From: Melioribacteraceae bacterium
Lineage (GTDB): Bacteria; Bacteroidota; Ignavibacteria; Ignavibacteriales; Melioribacteraceae
Assembly (NCBI GenBank): GCA_023230485.1
Contig: JALNXG010000083.1
Span: forward strand, 1 to 14,346
Reading direction: 5' to 3'
DNA: 14,346 nucleotides
Position numbers and translations under genes: made by a program
Notes under the pieces: generated by a model
Told to the model about the DNA's origin: nothing
What the model saw: only the letters and a program-made list of their open reading frames with translations
Database searches by the model: none
Shown here: piece after piece, positions 1 to 7,042 of the stretch
Position numbering within the stretch: the first letter of the stretch is position 1
Layout: the number at the start of each line of letters is the position of its first letter

Positions 1-1
1 A

Positions 2-289
2 AGACTTACATTTAATTCCACAGTAATAGGATTTATACTACTAACCTTAGCAATAGTTATTGGCGGCATCTGGCTTCCTGAAGCATTCCCTAATTTTAGC
101 TACCTTGATCCAAAACTTGTTTCCACTCTTTTGGTCTGGCTCATTTTCGGATATGGTATTTTTGGAAAGTTATTTTTGAATTGGTATGGCAAAAAAATTG
201 TCTATTTTTCTTTAATCGGATTTTTAATAGCAATGATATCACTAATAATTACAACAACAATGAAGGAAAGTTTTCACTCCTTTTATTAA
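2..289 (+). CDS. CcsA/HemX-type cytochrome c assembly membrane protein, C-terminal part (5' end outside window)
   Basis: An open frame enters from the left edge and gives 95 residues before TAA at 287-289. Three hydrophobic stretches are visible, at about residues 8-24, 40-57 and 64-85 of the visible part. The chain ends in a short tail with a His (K-E-S-F-H-S-F-Y). A late helix followed by a G/S-x-HS-F/Y tail is typical of the CcsA/CcmC/HemX (cytochrome c assembly) family, where this His is a candidate haem ligand. The protein would sit in the cytoplasmic membrane and take part in haem handling for cytochrome c maturation, or act as the HemX-like partner of HemA. Its stop lies 3 bases before the hemA start, so the two are probably translationally coupled. 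The conserved Trp-rich motif would lie upstream of the window and cannot be checked, so CcsA and HemX cannot be told apart. Confidence 0.7.
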   Translation, partial: RLTFNSTVIGFILLTLAIVIGGIWLPEAFPNFSYLDPKLVSTLLVWLIFGYGIFGKLFLNWYGKKIVYFSLIGFLIAMISLIITTTMKESFHSFY

Positions 290-292
290 TAG

Positions 293-1573
293 ATGAATTT
301 AGTAGGCATTACAATAAATCATAACACTGCGGGGATCGAGCTTAGAGAAGCACTTCATCTAAGCAAAGATGAAATCATCGACTTAATTCCCAAATTAAAA
401 GAATTTTTTTCCGAAGGCATTGTTATATCAACTTGTAACAGGACTGAGATTTTCGGATTCCCTAAAAATTTCACTTTAGCATACCAGGAAATTATTGATA
501 TATTAATTACTCATAAACCTGTTTCAGGTATTACTCACGATAATTTTAGCAAGTATTTCTCATGCGGTGCTGTAAAGCATCTCTTCTCCGTAGCATCAGG
601 AATTGATTCACTTATAATCGGTGATAGTCAAATACTTGGGCAGGTAAAAGAAGCATTCGAGATATCGGAAGACTTGGGTTTTTCAGGCACTTTAATGCAC
701 CGTGTATATGAGACTGCAATGAAAGTCGGGAAACGTGTAATTAAAGAAACATCTATTGGCGAAGGAGCTGTTTCAATTAGTTACGCAGGTGTACAGGTAA
801 TCGAGAAAATTTTCTCTCCCTTAGATAGAAAGAAAGCACTTGTAATTGGAGCAGGCGAAACAGGCGATCTCGCTGCCACTCACCTCAGAGATAAAGGAAT
901 CGGAAATATTGCAATATCTAATCGGACTTTTGAAAGAGCAAATAAATTAGCCGAAAAAATTCATGGCGAAATTATACCATTTTTAGATTTAAATGAACAT
1001 CTACATAATTTCGATATAATTATAAGTGCAACATCCTCCCCTGATTTAATCTTGACAAAAAATGATATTAAAAAGATGATGAATAAACGCAGAGGAGAGA
1101 CAGTTGTCATAATGGATATTGCCCTTCCGCGGGATATTGATTCTGATGTTAGGCATATTGAAAATGTATTTTATCACGATATTGATTCTCTCAAAGTAAT
1201 TGTTGATCAAAACGTTACTAAAAGAAAAAATGAAATCCCGAAAGCTATCGAAATAATTATGGAGGAGATGCACCATTTTTTTGGATGGGTTAATACTTTG
1301 GAAGTGGTTCCTGTTATTAAATCTGTGCGTGATTTCTTTGAAGAGATCAGACTAGATGAATTAGAGAAATTAAAAAACAAAGTTAGTGAAGAAGATTTTA
1401 CAAAGTTTGAAGATATGACTCGAAGAATGATGGGAAGAATTTTACATAATCCTACTATTAAGTTACGTCAACTCGCAGAATCTGGGACTAACATTCAAGA
1501 TACTTTAACTCATTCAATTTTAGTAAGAGATTTATTCGATTTAGATAAAAAAAGAAAAAACGGAGAAGAATAA
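293..1573 (+). CDS. hemA: Glutamyl-tRNA reductase
   Basis: The 426-residue product reduces glutamyl-tRNA(Glu) with NADPH to glutamate-1-semialdehyde, the committed step of C5-pathway tetrapyrrole synthesis in the cytosol. The N-terminal catalytic domain has the signature STCNRTE with the nucleophilic Cys at residue 48. The motif GIDSLIIGDSQILGQVK follows at about 103-119. A Rossmann NADPH domain begins at about 181 with VIGAGETG (184-191), and a helical dimerisation domain makes up the rest. Length is normal for the family. The ATG at 293 follows the upstream stop by three bases. No strong ribosome-binding site is visible, which suggests coupling to the upstream gene. The stop TAA (1571-1573) directly abuts the hemC start. 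HemA is usually the flux-controlling enzyme, but no regulatory sequence for it lies inside this window. Confidence 0.97.
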   Translation: MNLVGITINHNTAGIELREALHLSKDEIIDLIPKLKEFFSEGIVISTCNRTEIFGFPKNFTLAYQEIIDILITHKPVSGITHDNFSKYFSCGAVKHLFSVASGIDSLIIGDSQILGQVKEAFEISEDLGFSGTLMHRVYETAMKVGKRVIKETSIGEGAVSISYAGVQVIEKIFSPLDRKKALVIGAGETGDLAATHLRDKGIGNIAISNRTFERANKLAEKIHGEIIPFLDLNEHLHNFDIIISATSSPDLILTKNDIKKMMNKRRGETVVIMDIALPRDIDSDVRHIENVFYHDIDSLKVIVDQNVTKRKNEIPKAIEIIMEEMHHFFGWVNTLEVVPVIKSVRDFFEEIRLDELEKLKNKVSEEDFTKFEDMTRRMMGRILHNPTIKLRQLAESGTNIQDTLTHSILVRDLFDLDKKRKNGEE

Positions 1574-2509
1574 TTGGCTAAAGAAAAATTAATAATCGGT
1601 ACGCGCGGTAGTGAACTTGCTCTATGGCAATCGAATTTCATCAAGAAAGAAATTGAGAAAAAAAATAAAAATATTTCAGTAGAAATAAAGATTATCAAAA
1701 CAAAAGGTGATAAGATTCTTGATGTAGCACTTTCTAAAATCGGAGATAAAGGACTATTCACAAAAGAATTAGAAAAAGAATTAATTAATAAAAAAATTGA
1801 TCTTGCCGTCCATAGTTTGAAAGATCTACAAACAGAGCTACCTAATGAATTAGAATTAGGAGCAGTTACTAAGCGACATCCAATGGAAGACGTACTAATA
1901 GCACGAAAGAAAAAGACAACTCTAATGAATCTGCCGGAAGGGGCTATAATTGCAACAGGATCATTACGCCGCCGTTCGCAAGTGCTACACATCAGGCCCG
2001 ATATTAAAATCGAAGAGCTTCGCGGTAATGTGCCGTCTCGTATAGATAAATTTTTAAAATCGAAATGGGATGCAATTATTCTAGCACGTGCCGGGGTGGA
2101 AAGACTAAAATTAACAAAGTACGTTTCTTCCATAATTTCGATCGATGAAGTTTTACCTGCTGTGGGACAAGGCGCGCTCGGAATTGAGATACATAAGGAT
2201 AATAATTTTGTTAAAGAAGTGATAAAATCGATTCATGACGAAAATACTTTTTATGCTATCACAGCAGAACGAGCATTCTTAAAAAAATTAGAAGGCGGCT
2301 GCCAGGTTCCTATCGGTGCTTATGCAGAGGTTAAACCTAATGGGTTATATTTAAGCGTATATGTGGGTGCAGTTGATGGAACAATAACATTCAGTACACA
2401 ATTAAAAGGAAGCAAATTCAAAGCTGAGGAATTGGGTTTAATCGCCGCAAAAACTTTACTAAAAGCCGGTGCGGGAAAGGTACTTAATGAAATCTATAAA
2501 ACCAGATAG
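1574..2509 (+). CDS. hemC: Porphobilinogen deaminase (hydroxymethylbilane synthase)
   Basis: The 311-residue cytosolic enzyme polymerises four porphobilinogen molecules into hydroxymethylbilane. Visible family marks are IGTRGSELALWQ near the N-terminus (8-19) and HSLKD with the catalytic Asp at residue 84. TGSLRRRSQ (128-136) is the Arg cluster that binds substrate carboxylates. GGCQVPIGAY carries Cys243, the attachment site of the dipyrromethane cofactor. The start is TTG at 1574, immediately after the hemA stop. It is chosen because the conserved N-terminal strand begins about six residues later and GGAG sits at 1562-1565, eight bases upstream. The last 23 bases overlap hemD. No frameshift or missing residue is seen. 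Confidence 0.97.
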   Translation: MAKEKLIIGTRGSELALWQSNFIKKEIEKKNKNISVEIKIIKTKGDKILDVALSKIGDKGLFTKELEKELINKKIDLAVHSLKDLQTELPNELELGAVTKRHPMEDVLIARKKKTTLMNLPEGAIIATGSLRRRSQVLHIRPDIKIEELRGNVPSRIDKFLKSKWDAIILARAGVERLKLTKYVSSIISIDEVLPAVGQGALGIEIHKDNNFVKEVIKSIHDENTFYAITAERAFLKKLEGGCQVPIGAYAEVKPNGLYLSVYVGAVDGTITFSTQLKGSKFKAEELGLIAAKTLLKAGAGKVLNEIYKTR

Positions 2510-3251
2510 CGTAATTTTAATTACAAAATCTAAAGAAGATTTAATTGAATCAAAAACTGATTTTTATGGGTTTGAAAATAATTTAATCTACTTCCCTGCT
2601 ATCAAGATTTCTGTTATTGAGGAGAATCCATCTTTCTTTAATGCAATTAATAATATATCTGATTATCAGGTAATCATTTTTCAATCAGGACATGCCGTTA
2701 GAAGCTTTAAGGCACTTATAAAGGATATACAAATAGATTATTCAAATATTTTCATCATATGTATAGGTGAGAAGACAGCAAGTTTTTGCAAAAAGTTTAA
2801 CATACCAGTTAATCATATACCTGTAATATATAGTGCTGAAGGGCTAATAGAAGAAGTAGAGTTATTGGGATTGAAAAATTCTAATATATTAATACCCGGG
2901 TCGAGTATTAGTGAAAGAGACCTTGTAAACGCACTTTCTAAATTCAATAATAAAGTTGATTTTATTCCAGTATACGAAACTATATTAAACAATGAAGTAC
3001 AGATTGAAAATGTTAGAAAAGAAAAACCTGATATTTTTATTTTCACAAGCCCATCAAATTTTAGGAACTTCAATCAGCTTCTTGAAATAAAAGAGGAAGA
3101 GAATTATTTTGATGGGAGATTAATAGCATCATTAGGAACAACAACAAAAAAAGCTATAGAAAAAAAAGGATTGAATGTAGATATAGTACCAAAAACATTT
3201 ACTGTATCGGAAGTATTTAAGGTTATTAAGGAGGAATATTGTCTCAATTAA
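2487..3251 (+). CDS. hemD: Uroporphyrinogen-III synthase
   Basis: The product (254 residues from the ATG at 2487) cyclises hydroxymethylbilane to uroporphyrinogen III with inversion of ring D. The family is poorly conserved in sequence, so the call rests on a two-lobed alternating alpha/beta pattern, normal length, weak family motifs and position between hemC and hemE. The motifs are an IGEKTA-like turn at about 93-98, VYET at about 162-165, FTSPSNFRNF at about 186-195 and SLGTTTKKAIE at about 215-225. A GTG at 2469 would add six residues. ATG 2487 is preferred because AAAGG (2476-2480) lies six bases before it. The gene starts inside hemC, and its 3' end contains the ribosome-binding site and start of hemE, so the three genes are translationally coupled. 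Confidence 0.9.
   Translation: MKSIKPDSVILITKSKEDLIESKTDFYGFENNLIYFPAIKISVIEENPSFFNAINNISDYQVIIFQSGHAVRSFKALIKDIQIDYSNIFIICIGEKTASFCKKFNIPVNHIPVIYSAEGLIEEVELLGLKNSNILIPGSSISERDLVNALSKFNNKVDFIPVYETILNNEVQIENVRKEKPDIFIFTSPSNFRNFNQLLEIKEEENYFDGRLIASLGTTTKKAIEKKGLNVDIVPKTFTVSEVFKVIKEEYCLN
3228..3241 (+). promoter_or_regulatory. Strong ribosome-binding site and TTG start of hemE, inside hemD
   Basis: AAGGAGG at 3228-3234 is a full Shine-Dalgarno match, four bases before the TTG at 3239-3241. It lies entirely within the last codons of hemD. It fixes the hemE start at a TTG codon and implies that ribosomes finishing hemD help initiate hemE. It is the best Shine-Dalgarno match I saw in the window. 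Confidence 0.75.
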
Positions 3252-4291
3252 AAAATGATCTTTTTATAAGAGCAGCAAAAAAAGAAAAAATCGAAAGAAC
3301 ACCGATTTGGATTATGCGTCAAGCAGGAAGATACCTTCCACAATATAGAGCCGTAAGAGAAAAGTCCGATTTCTTAACTATGTGCAAAACACCCGAACTA
3401 GCTGCCGAAGTTACAATTCAGCCGGTAGATTTAATTGGAGTCGATGCTGCAATTTTATTTTCTGATATTTTGGTCATTCCTGAAGCTATGGGTATGGAAC
3501 TAATTATGAATGAAGGGAAAGGACCAATATTTCCTTCTCCTATTAGAAACACATCAGATATAGAAAAACTAAAGAATATTGACCCAATGGTCGAACTAAA
3601 ATATGTAATGGATGCGGTTAGTTTAACAAAGAAAAATCTTGATAATCGCGTTCCATTAATCGGATTTTGCGGATCACCGTGGACATTAATGACATATATG
3701 GTTGAAGGTGGCGGCTCAAAGAGTTTTTCAAAGATTAAAAATTTTATTTATACACAGCCCGAAGCTGCACATGTTTTATTGGATAAAATCGCTAAAGCAT
3801 CAGTCAATTATTTAAGTGCGAAAATTGAAGCGGGATGTGATGCAGTTCAGATATTCGATACTTGGGGCGGAATTTTATCTCCATCAGATTTTGAAGAATT
3901 TTCTCTTCCATATATGAAATATATAGTTTCTGAATTGAAGCGAAAAGATGAGCCGGTTATTTTATTCGCTAAAGGTGTACATCATCGTTTGAAACAACTT
4001 GCTAAGTCAGGTGCTAATGTTGTGGGACTTGATTGGACTATGGATTTGGGAAAAGTAAGGGAAAAAATCGGAGACTTAGTGGCATTGCAGGGCAATTTAG
4101 ACCCGACAGTTTTATATGCTAGCGAAGAAAAAATCGAGTATGAAGTAAAAAAAGTTTTGAAAGCATATGGAAAAGGAAGCGGGCATATTTTTAATCTTGG
4201 GCATGGAATATTGCCCGATATAGAACCTGCTAAAGCAAAAGCTCTTGTTGAAATAGTCAAAAAAGAAAGCGTAAAATACCATAAAGGATAA
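3239..4291 (+). CDS. hemE: Uroporphyrinogen decarboxylase
   Basis: The 350-residue cytosolic enzyme removes the four acetate carboxyls of uroporphyrinogen III to give coproporphyrinogen III, with no cofactor. Diagnostic motifs are PIWIMRQAGRYLP at 22-34 and FSDIL with the catalytic Asp at 76. GFCGSPWTLMTYM follows in the middle of the protein. LQGNLDP and NLGHGILPD lie near the C-terminus. Length matches the family. Translation starts at TTG 3239, set by a strong Shine-Dalgarno sequence, and overlaps hemD by 13 bases. The gene ends four bases before hemN. Everything needed for activity appears intact. Confidence 0.97.
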   Translation: MSQLKNDLFIRAAKKEKIERTPIWIMRQAGRYLPQYRAVREKSDFLTMCKTPELAAEVTIQPVDLIGVDAAILFSDILVIPEAMGMELIMNEGKGPIFPSPIRNTSDIEKLKNIDPMVELKYVMDAVSLTKKNLDNRVPLIGFCGSPWTLMTYMVEGGGSKSFSKIKNFIYTQPEAAHVLLDKIAKASVNYLSAKIEAGCDAVQIFDTWGGILSPSDFEEFSLPYMKYIVSELKRKDEPVILFAKGVHHRLKQLAKSGANVVGLDWTMDLGKVREKIGDLVALQGNLDPTVLYASEEKIEYEVKKVLKAYGKGSGHIFNLGHGILPDIEPAKAKALVEIVKKESVKYHKG

Positions 4292-4295
4292 TTTA

Positions 4296-5672
4296 ATGTT
4301 TGATATAGATTTAGAATTAATAAAAAAATATGATCGACCGGGACCGAGATATACAAGCTACCCGACCGCGCCTCATTTTAATGAATCGTTTACATCGGAA
4401 AAATATTTAGATGAAATAATCAGAACAAATAACGATGAGAATGCACCAGATTTATCGCTCTATTTTCATCTCCCGTTTTGTGATACGCTTTGCTATTTCT
4501 GTGGATGTAATATGATCATTACACGTAATAGAGACCGTATAAAGGACTACATAAAATATTTAAAGAATGAGATCGATCTTCTTAGGACATATCTTTCTCC
4601 CGATAGAAAAGTTATTCAAGTGCATTGGGGCGGCGGTACTCCCACTCACCTTAATCCAGATGAAATTTATGATTTAATCAGCTATATAAATAAAAATTTT
4701 GTTTTTGCAGAGAACCCTGAAATTGGTTGCGAAATCGATCCACGTGGATTAACTCGTGAGCATCTCGAATCACTGCGCAAAGGAGGATTCAATAGAATCA
4801 GTATGGGCGTTCAGGATTTTGATTTTAAAGTTCAAAAAGCAGTCAATAGAGTTCAGCCCGAAGAGATGACACGTCAGGTAGTTACATGGGTTCGTGAACT
4901 TGGCTTTCAAAGTGTTAATCTTGATCTTATTTATGGACTTCCCTTTCAAACTAAAGAATCATTTGAAAAAACAGTTGATGCAATAATAGATATTTCCCCC
5001 GATCGTATTGCAGTATTTAATTATGCGCATGTACCTTGGATGAAAAAGCACATGGGATTAATTAAAGAAGAAACTCTCCCATTGCCTGAAGAAAAACTTC
5101 AGATACTAAAAATGACTATCGAAAAATTAACCGGTGCAGGATACGTATTTATCGGAATGGACCACTTTGCTAAACCGGAAGACGAACTTGCAATAGCATT
5201 GCGTGAGAAAAAACTTTATAGAAATTTCCAAGGATATAGCACACATGCAGGAACTGATCTTTATGGAATGGGAATTACAAGCATTTCGCAAATAGGAAGG
5301 TGCTATACTCAGAATGTAAAAAAAGAAAAAGAATATTTTACTAATCTCGAAGAATCCATTTTCCCTATTGAACGTGGAGTTTATTTAACTGATGACGATC
5401 TTATAAGACGGCATGTTATTACAAAAGTGATGTGCGATTTTGAATTGGATTTTGATGCAATAGATAAAAAATTCGGGATTGAATTTGTAAAATATTTTGA
5501 ACCCGGACTTGCCGCTATGGATGGATTTATCGAAGACGGACTTGTAAAATTAGAAGATAGGAAACTTATCGTTACGGGCATGGGACGACTATTAATCCGG
5601 AATATAGCAATCAATTTTGATGGCTATATCGAACGGAAAGAAGATACCGGTAAATATTCAAGAACTGTATAG
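4296..5672 (+). CDS. hemN: Oxygen-independent coproporphyrinogen III dehydrogenase (radical SAM)
   Basis: The 458-residue radical SAM enzyme oxidatively decarboxylates coproporphyrinogen III to protoporphyrinogen IX without oxygen. PRYTSYPTAPHF near residues 17-28 is the substrate-side signature that separates true HemN from the related haem chaperone HemW. The cluster motif is Cys62-x3-Cys66-x2-Cys69-x-Cys71. The first three Cys bind the [4Fe-4S] cluster, and the extra Cys71 is a HemN hallmark. GGGTPT (112-117), GVQDF (171-175) and LIYGLPFQT (211-219) are the expected SAM-barrel motifs. The start ATG is preceded by AAAGGA at 4283-4288 with seven-base spacing. It is the last gene of the first haem block, and no oxygen-dependent HemF is present in the window. 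Confidence 0.96.
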   Translation: MFDIDLELIKKYDRPGPRYTSYPTAPHFNESFTSEKYLDEIIRTNNDENAPDLSLYFHLPFCDTLCYFCGCNMIITRNRDRIKDYIKYLKNEIDLLRTYLSPDRKVIQVHWGGGTPTHLNPDEIYDLISYINKNFVFAENPEIGCEIDPRGLTREHLESLRKGGFNRISMGVQDFDFKVQKAVNRVQPEEMTRQVVTWVRELGFQSVNLDLIYGLPFQTKESFEKTVDAIIDISPDRIAVFNYAHVPWMKKHMGLIKEETLPLPEEKLQILKMTIEKLTGAGYVFIGMDHFAKPEDELAIALREKKLYRNFQGYSTHAGTDLYGMGITSISQIGRCYTQNVKKEKEYFTNLEESIFPIERGVYLTDDDLIRRHVITKVMCDFELDFDAIDKKFGIEFVKYFEPGLAAMDGFIEDGLVKLEDRKLIVTGMGRLLIRNIAINFDGYIERKEDTGKYSRTV

Positions 5673-5723
5673 ATTTAGGCAATTATAAAATCTAATGCAC
5701 TTATAAAAACTTCTATGCTTATA

Positions 5724-5759
5724 ATATCATCAAAATCAATCAGATGGTTTTGATGATAT
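5724..5759. terminator. Perfect 12-bp inverted repeat at the convergent hemN / ATP-grasp junction
   Basis: ATATCATCAAAA (5724-5735) and TTTTGATGATAT (5748-5759) are perfect reverse complements with a 12-base loop. The structure sits where hemN and the antisense ATP-grasp gene converge, the place where a bidirectional terminator is expected. The right arm and loop are the last codons and stop of the ATP-grasp gene. The stem is AT-rich and has no clear T-run on either side, so it is not a textbook intrinsic terminator. It could instead block 3' exonucleases. The 63-bp gap between the stop codons holds nothing else I can recognise. Confidence 0.45.
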
Positions 5760-6935
5760 AGGTGCGGAAGTAAAAAACTCATCATAAAATCTCTTTGTAT
5801 ATGAATTCAATAATTCCTGAACTCTATCATACGATGGGGAGGCAATCACCAACCCTGCATGAAAAGCTTTATCTAATTTCCAGATTATTTCAGGGTCATC
5901 AAATGTGGATAAGTCAGGATTCTTTTGTTTTGCTAATGAAAGCATAATTGCCGCGTAATCTTCTTTCACAGGAGGCAGCACATAGTGATTGTAAAGCTCC
6001 AACTTAACCCATTCAGACCAGAGATTTAGTCCCGATGCGGCTTTAACCAATTCAGAAATATTAGCCCCTCCAACTCTTGCAGAAGTTTCGAGGAAATAAA
6101 ATTCGCCCGTCTCACTTGATTTTATAAATTCCGAATGAGAAATCCCTTTTACTAATCCTAATCCTTCAATTACTGCTTTATTTATTTCCAATAATTTTTT
6201 AGAATCATCAGAATCACGTTTTATAGTATGGCTCGAAAAAACTCTTCCATCATGAGCTACTTCCATAGGAGGCAGACCATACTTATGAGCGAGAGCAAAT
6301 TTTACGTTTTTATCAGTAATTATACTATCGACATGAAAAATTTCACCTGGAATAAATTTCTCTAATAAATAGTATGATTGCTTATCACCTAATGAATTAA
6401 CTGCATCCCAAAATTCATCTCGATTATTAATTTTAGTAATTCCAGCCGCACCTGCTAACATCCGTGGTTTTAATACAAATGGGGGGTCTACTTCTTCCAA
6501 GAATTTATTTAATTTATCGTGGTTAAGAACGTGAATAAACTCAGGTACTTTAATGCGTAATTCCTTAGCTCTCGCACGCATAGCTAATTTATCGCGAAAG
6601 TATCGCATTGTGGTGTCCCCCATGCCGGGAATGCGAAGATGCTCTCGTAAGAGCGCTCCTTTCTCCACATCAAAATCATCTAATGCTACAATAATATCGA
6701 TCTCTTTTTTTCGGCACAAATAACTCACTCCGTTAATCATATCCTCGCTATTCCAGACCTTATTTACGTCAGGCATATAAAACACTTCATCTATCGATTC
6801 ACGAGGCCAGGAGGCGTGTTCAAGGCTCTTAGAAGTAAGCAGGAATACCCTCGCACCAAACTCTTTGGCGGTTTTCATAAAATCATACCCTTTTTCGTAG
6901 CTTGCGATACATAATATTGTTTTTGGATTGCCCAT
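5736..6935 (-). CDS. ATP-grasp domain carboxylate-amine/thiol ligase of unknown substrate
   Basis: This 399-residue protein has the ATP-grasp layout. An N-terminal pre-ATP-grasp Rossmann-like domain covers about 1-115, with ILCIASYEKG at the start and IIVALDDFD at about 81-89. The central ATP-binding lobe has FVLKPR at 153-158, a Gly/Ala-rich loop (AGAAGI, 161-166) and LLEKFIPGE at about 190-198. The metal/ATP-binding C-lobe has HSEF (267-270) and FLETSARVGGANI (281-293), with the Glu and Arg expected to bind Mg-ATP and phosphate. A roughly 80-residue C-terminal extension follows. Such enzymes form an acyl-phosphate and join it to an amine or thiol. Nothing here reveals the substrate. It is cytosolic, with no signal peptide. 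Its direction is opposite to the haem genes, convergent with hemN and divergent from hemH. The start ATG has GGCGGGG-like purines upstream. A link to haem metabolism is only positional. Confidence 0.85.
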   Translation of the reverse strand: MGNPKTILCIASYEKGYDFMKTAKEFGARVFLLTSKSLEHASWPRESIDEVFYMPDVNKVWNSEDMINGVSYLCRKKEIDIIVALDDFDVEKGALLREHLRIPGMGDTTMRYFRDKLAMRARAKELRIKVPEFIHVLNHDKLNKFLEEVDPPFVLKPRMLAGAAGITKINNRDEFWDAVNSLGDKQSYYLLEKFIPGEIFHVDSIITDKNVKFALAHKYGLPPMEVAHDGRVFSSHTIKRDSDDSKKLLEINKAVIEGLGLVKGISHSEFIKSSETGEFYFLETSARVGGANISELVKAASGLNLWSEWVKLELYNHYVLPPVKEDYAAIMLSLAKQKNPDLSTFDDPEIIWKLDKAFHAGLVIASPSYDRVQELLNSYTKRFYDEFFTSAPISSKPSD

Positions 6936-6975
6936 AATACCCCGCCTTTTTTTTAATGATACTTTATATCTGGAA

Positions 6976-7011
6976 TTGACCTAAAAAGATTGTAATAAAT
7001 TAGTAAATTTA
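6976..7011 (+). promoter_or_regulatory. Possible promoter for the hemH-hemL block
   Basis: The 107-bp divergent region before hemH must hold the start of the second block if it is transcribed separately. TTGACC at 6976-6981 resembles a -35 element. TAAATTTA at 7004-7011 resembles the TAnnTTTG -7 element of Bacteroidota-type promoters, but the distance between them is longer than usual. This is weak pattern evidence only. Confidence 0.25.
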
Positions 7012-7015
7012 CAAT
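6989..7015. promoter_or_regulatory. Operator-like inverted repeat between divergent genes
   Basis: ATTGTAA (6989-6995) and TTACAAT (7009-7015) form a perfect 7-bp inverted repeat separated by 13 bases. It is centred in the only divergent intergenic region of the window and overlaps the suspected promoter. The symmetry and position suit a dimeric regulator binding site that could control hemH and perhaps the ATP-grasp gene. I do not recognise the motif as a defined Fur, PerR or Crp/Fnr box. In AT-rich DNA such symmetry can arise by chance. Confidence 0.35.
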
Positions 7016-7042
7016 GCAAATATTATCAATAAAGGAAAAATC

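Noticed and set aside
1510..2133. Long (207-codon) open frame antisense to hemC
   Set aside because: It lies fully opposite the end of hemA and most of hemC, which carry intact conserved motifs. Its translation is Ser/Ile/Phe-rich with no recognisable domain, as expected for the complement of an AT-rich coding frame.
2469..2486. GTG at 2469 as the hemD start
   Set aside because: The ATG at 2487 has a well-spaced AAAGG upstream, and the six extra residues (M-R-E-R-Y-L) match no conserved part of the family.
3982..4356. 124-codon antisense frame opposite the end of hemE and start of hemN
   Set aside because: Both plus-strand genes are clearly real, and the antisense product shows no family features.
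5701..5726. Repeated TTATAA words downstream of hemN
   Set aside because: These are short, AT-rich and imperfect, with no consistent spacing. They look like base composition rather than an array or binding-site cluster.
7003..7012. Short palindrome GTAAATTTAC before hemH
   Set aside because: A 10-bp AT-rich palindrome is easily expected by chance. The longer 7-13-7 inverted repeat that overlaps it is the better regulatory candidate.
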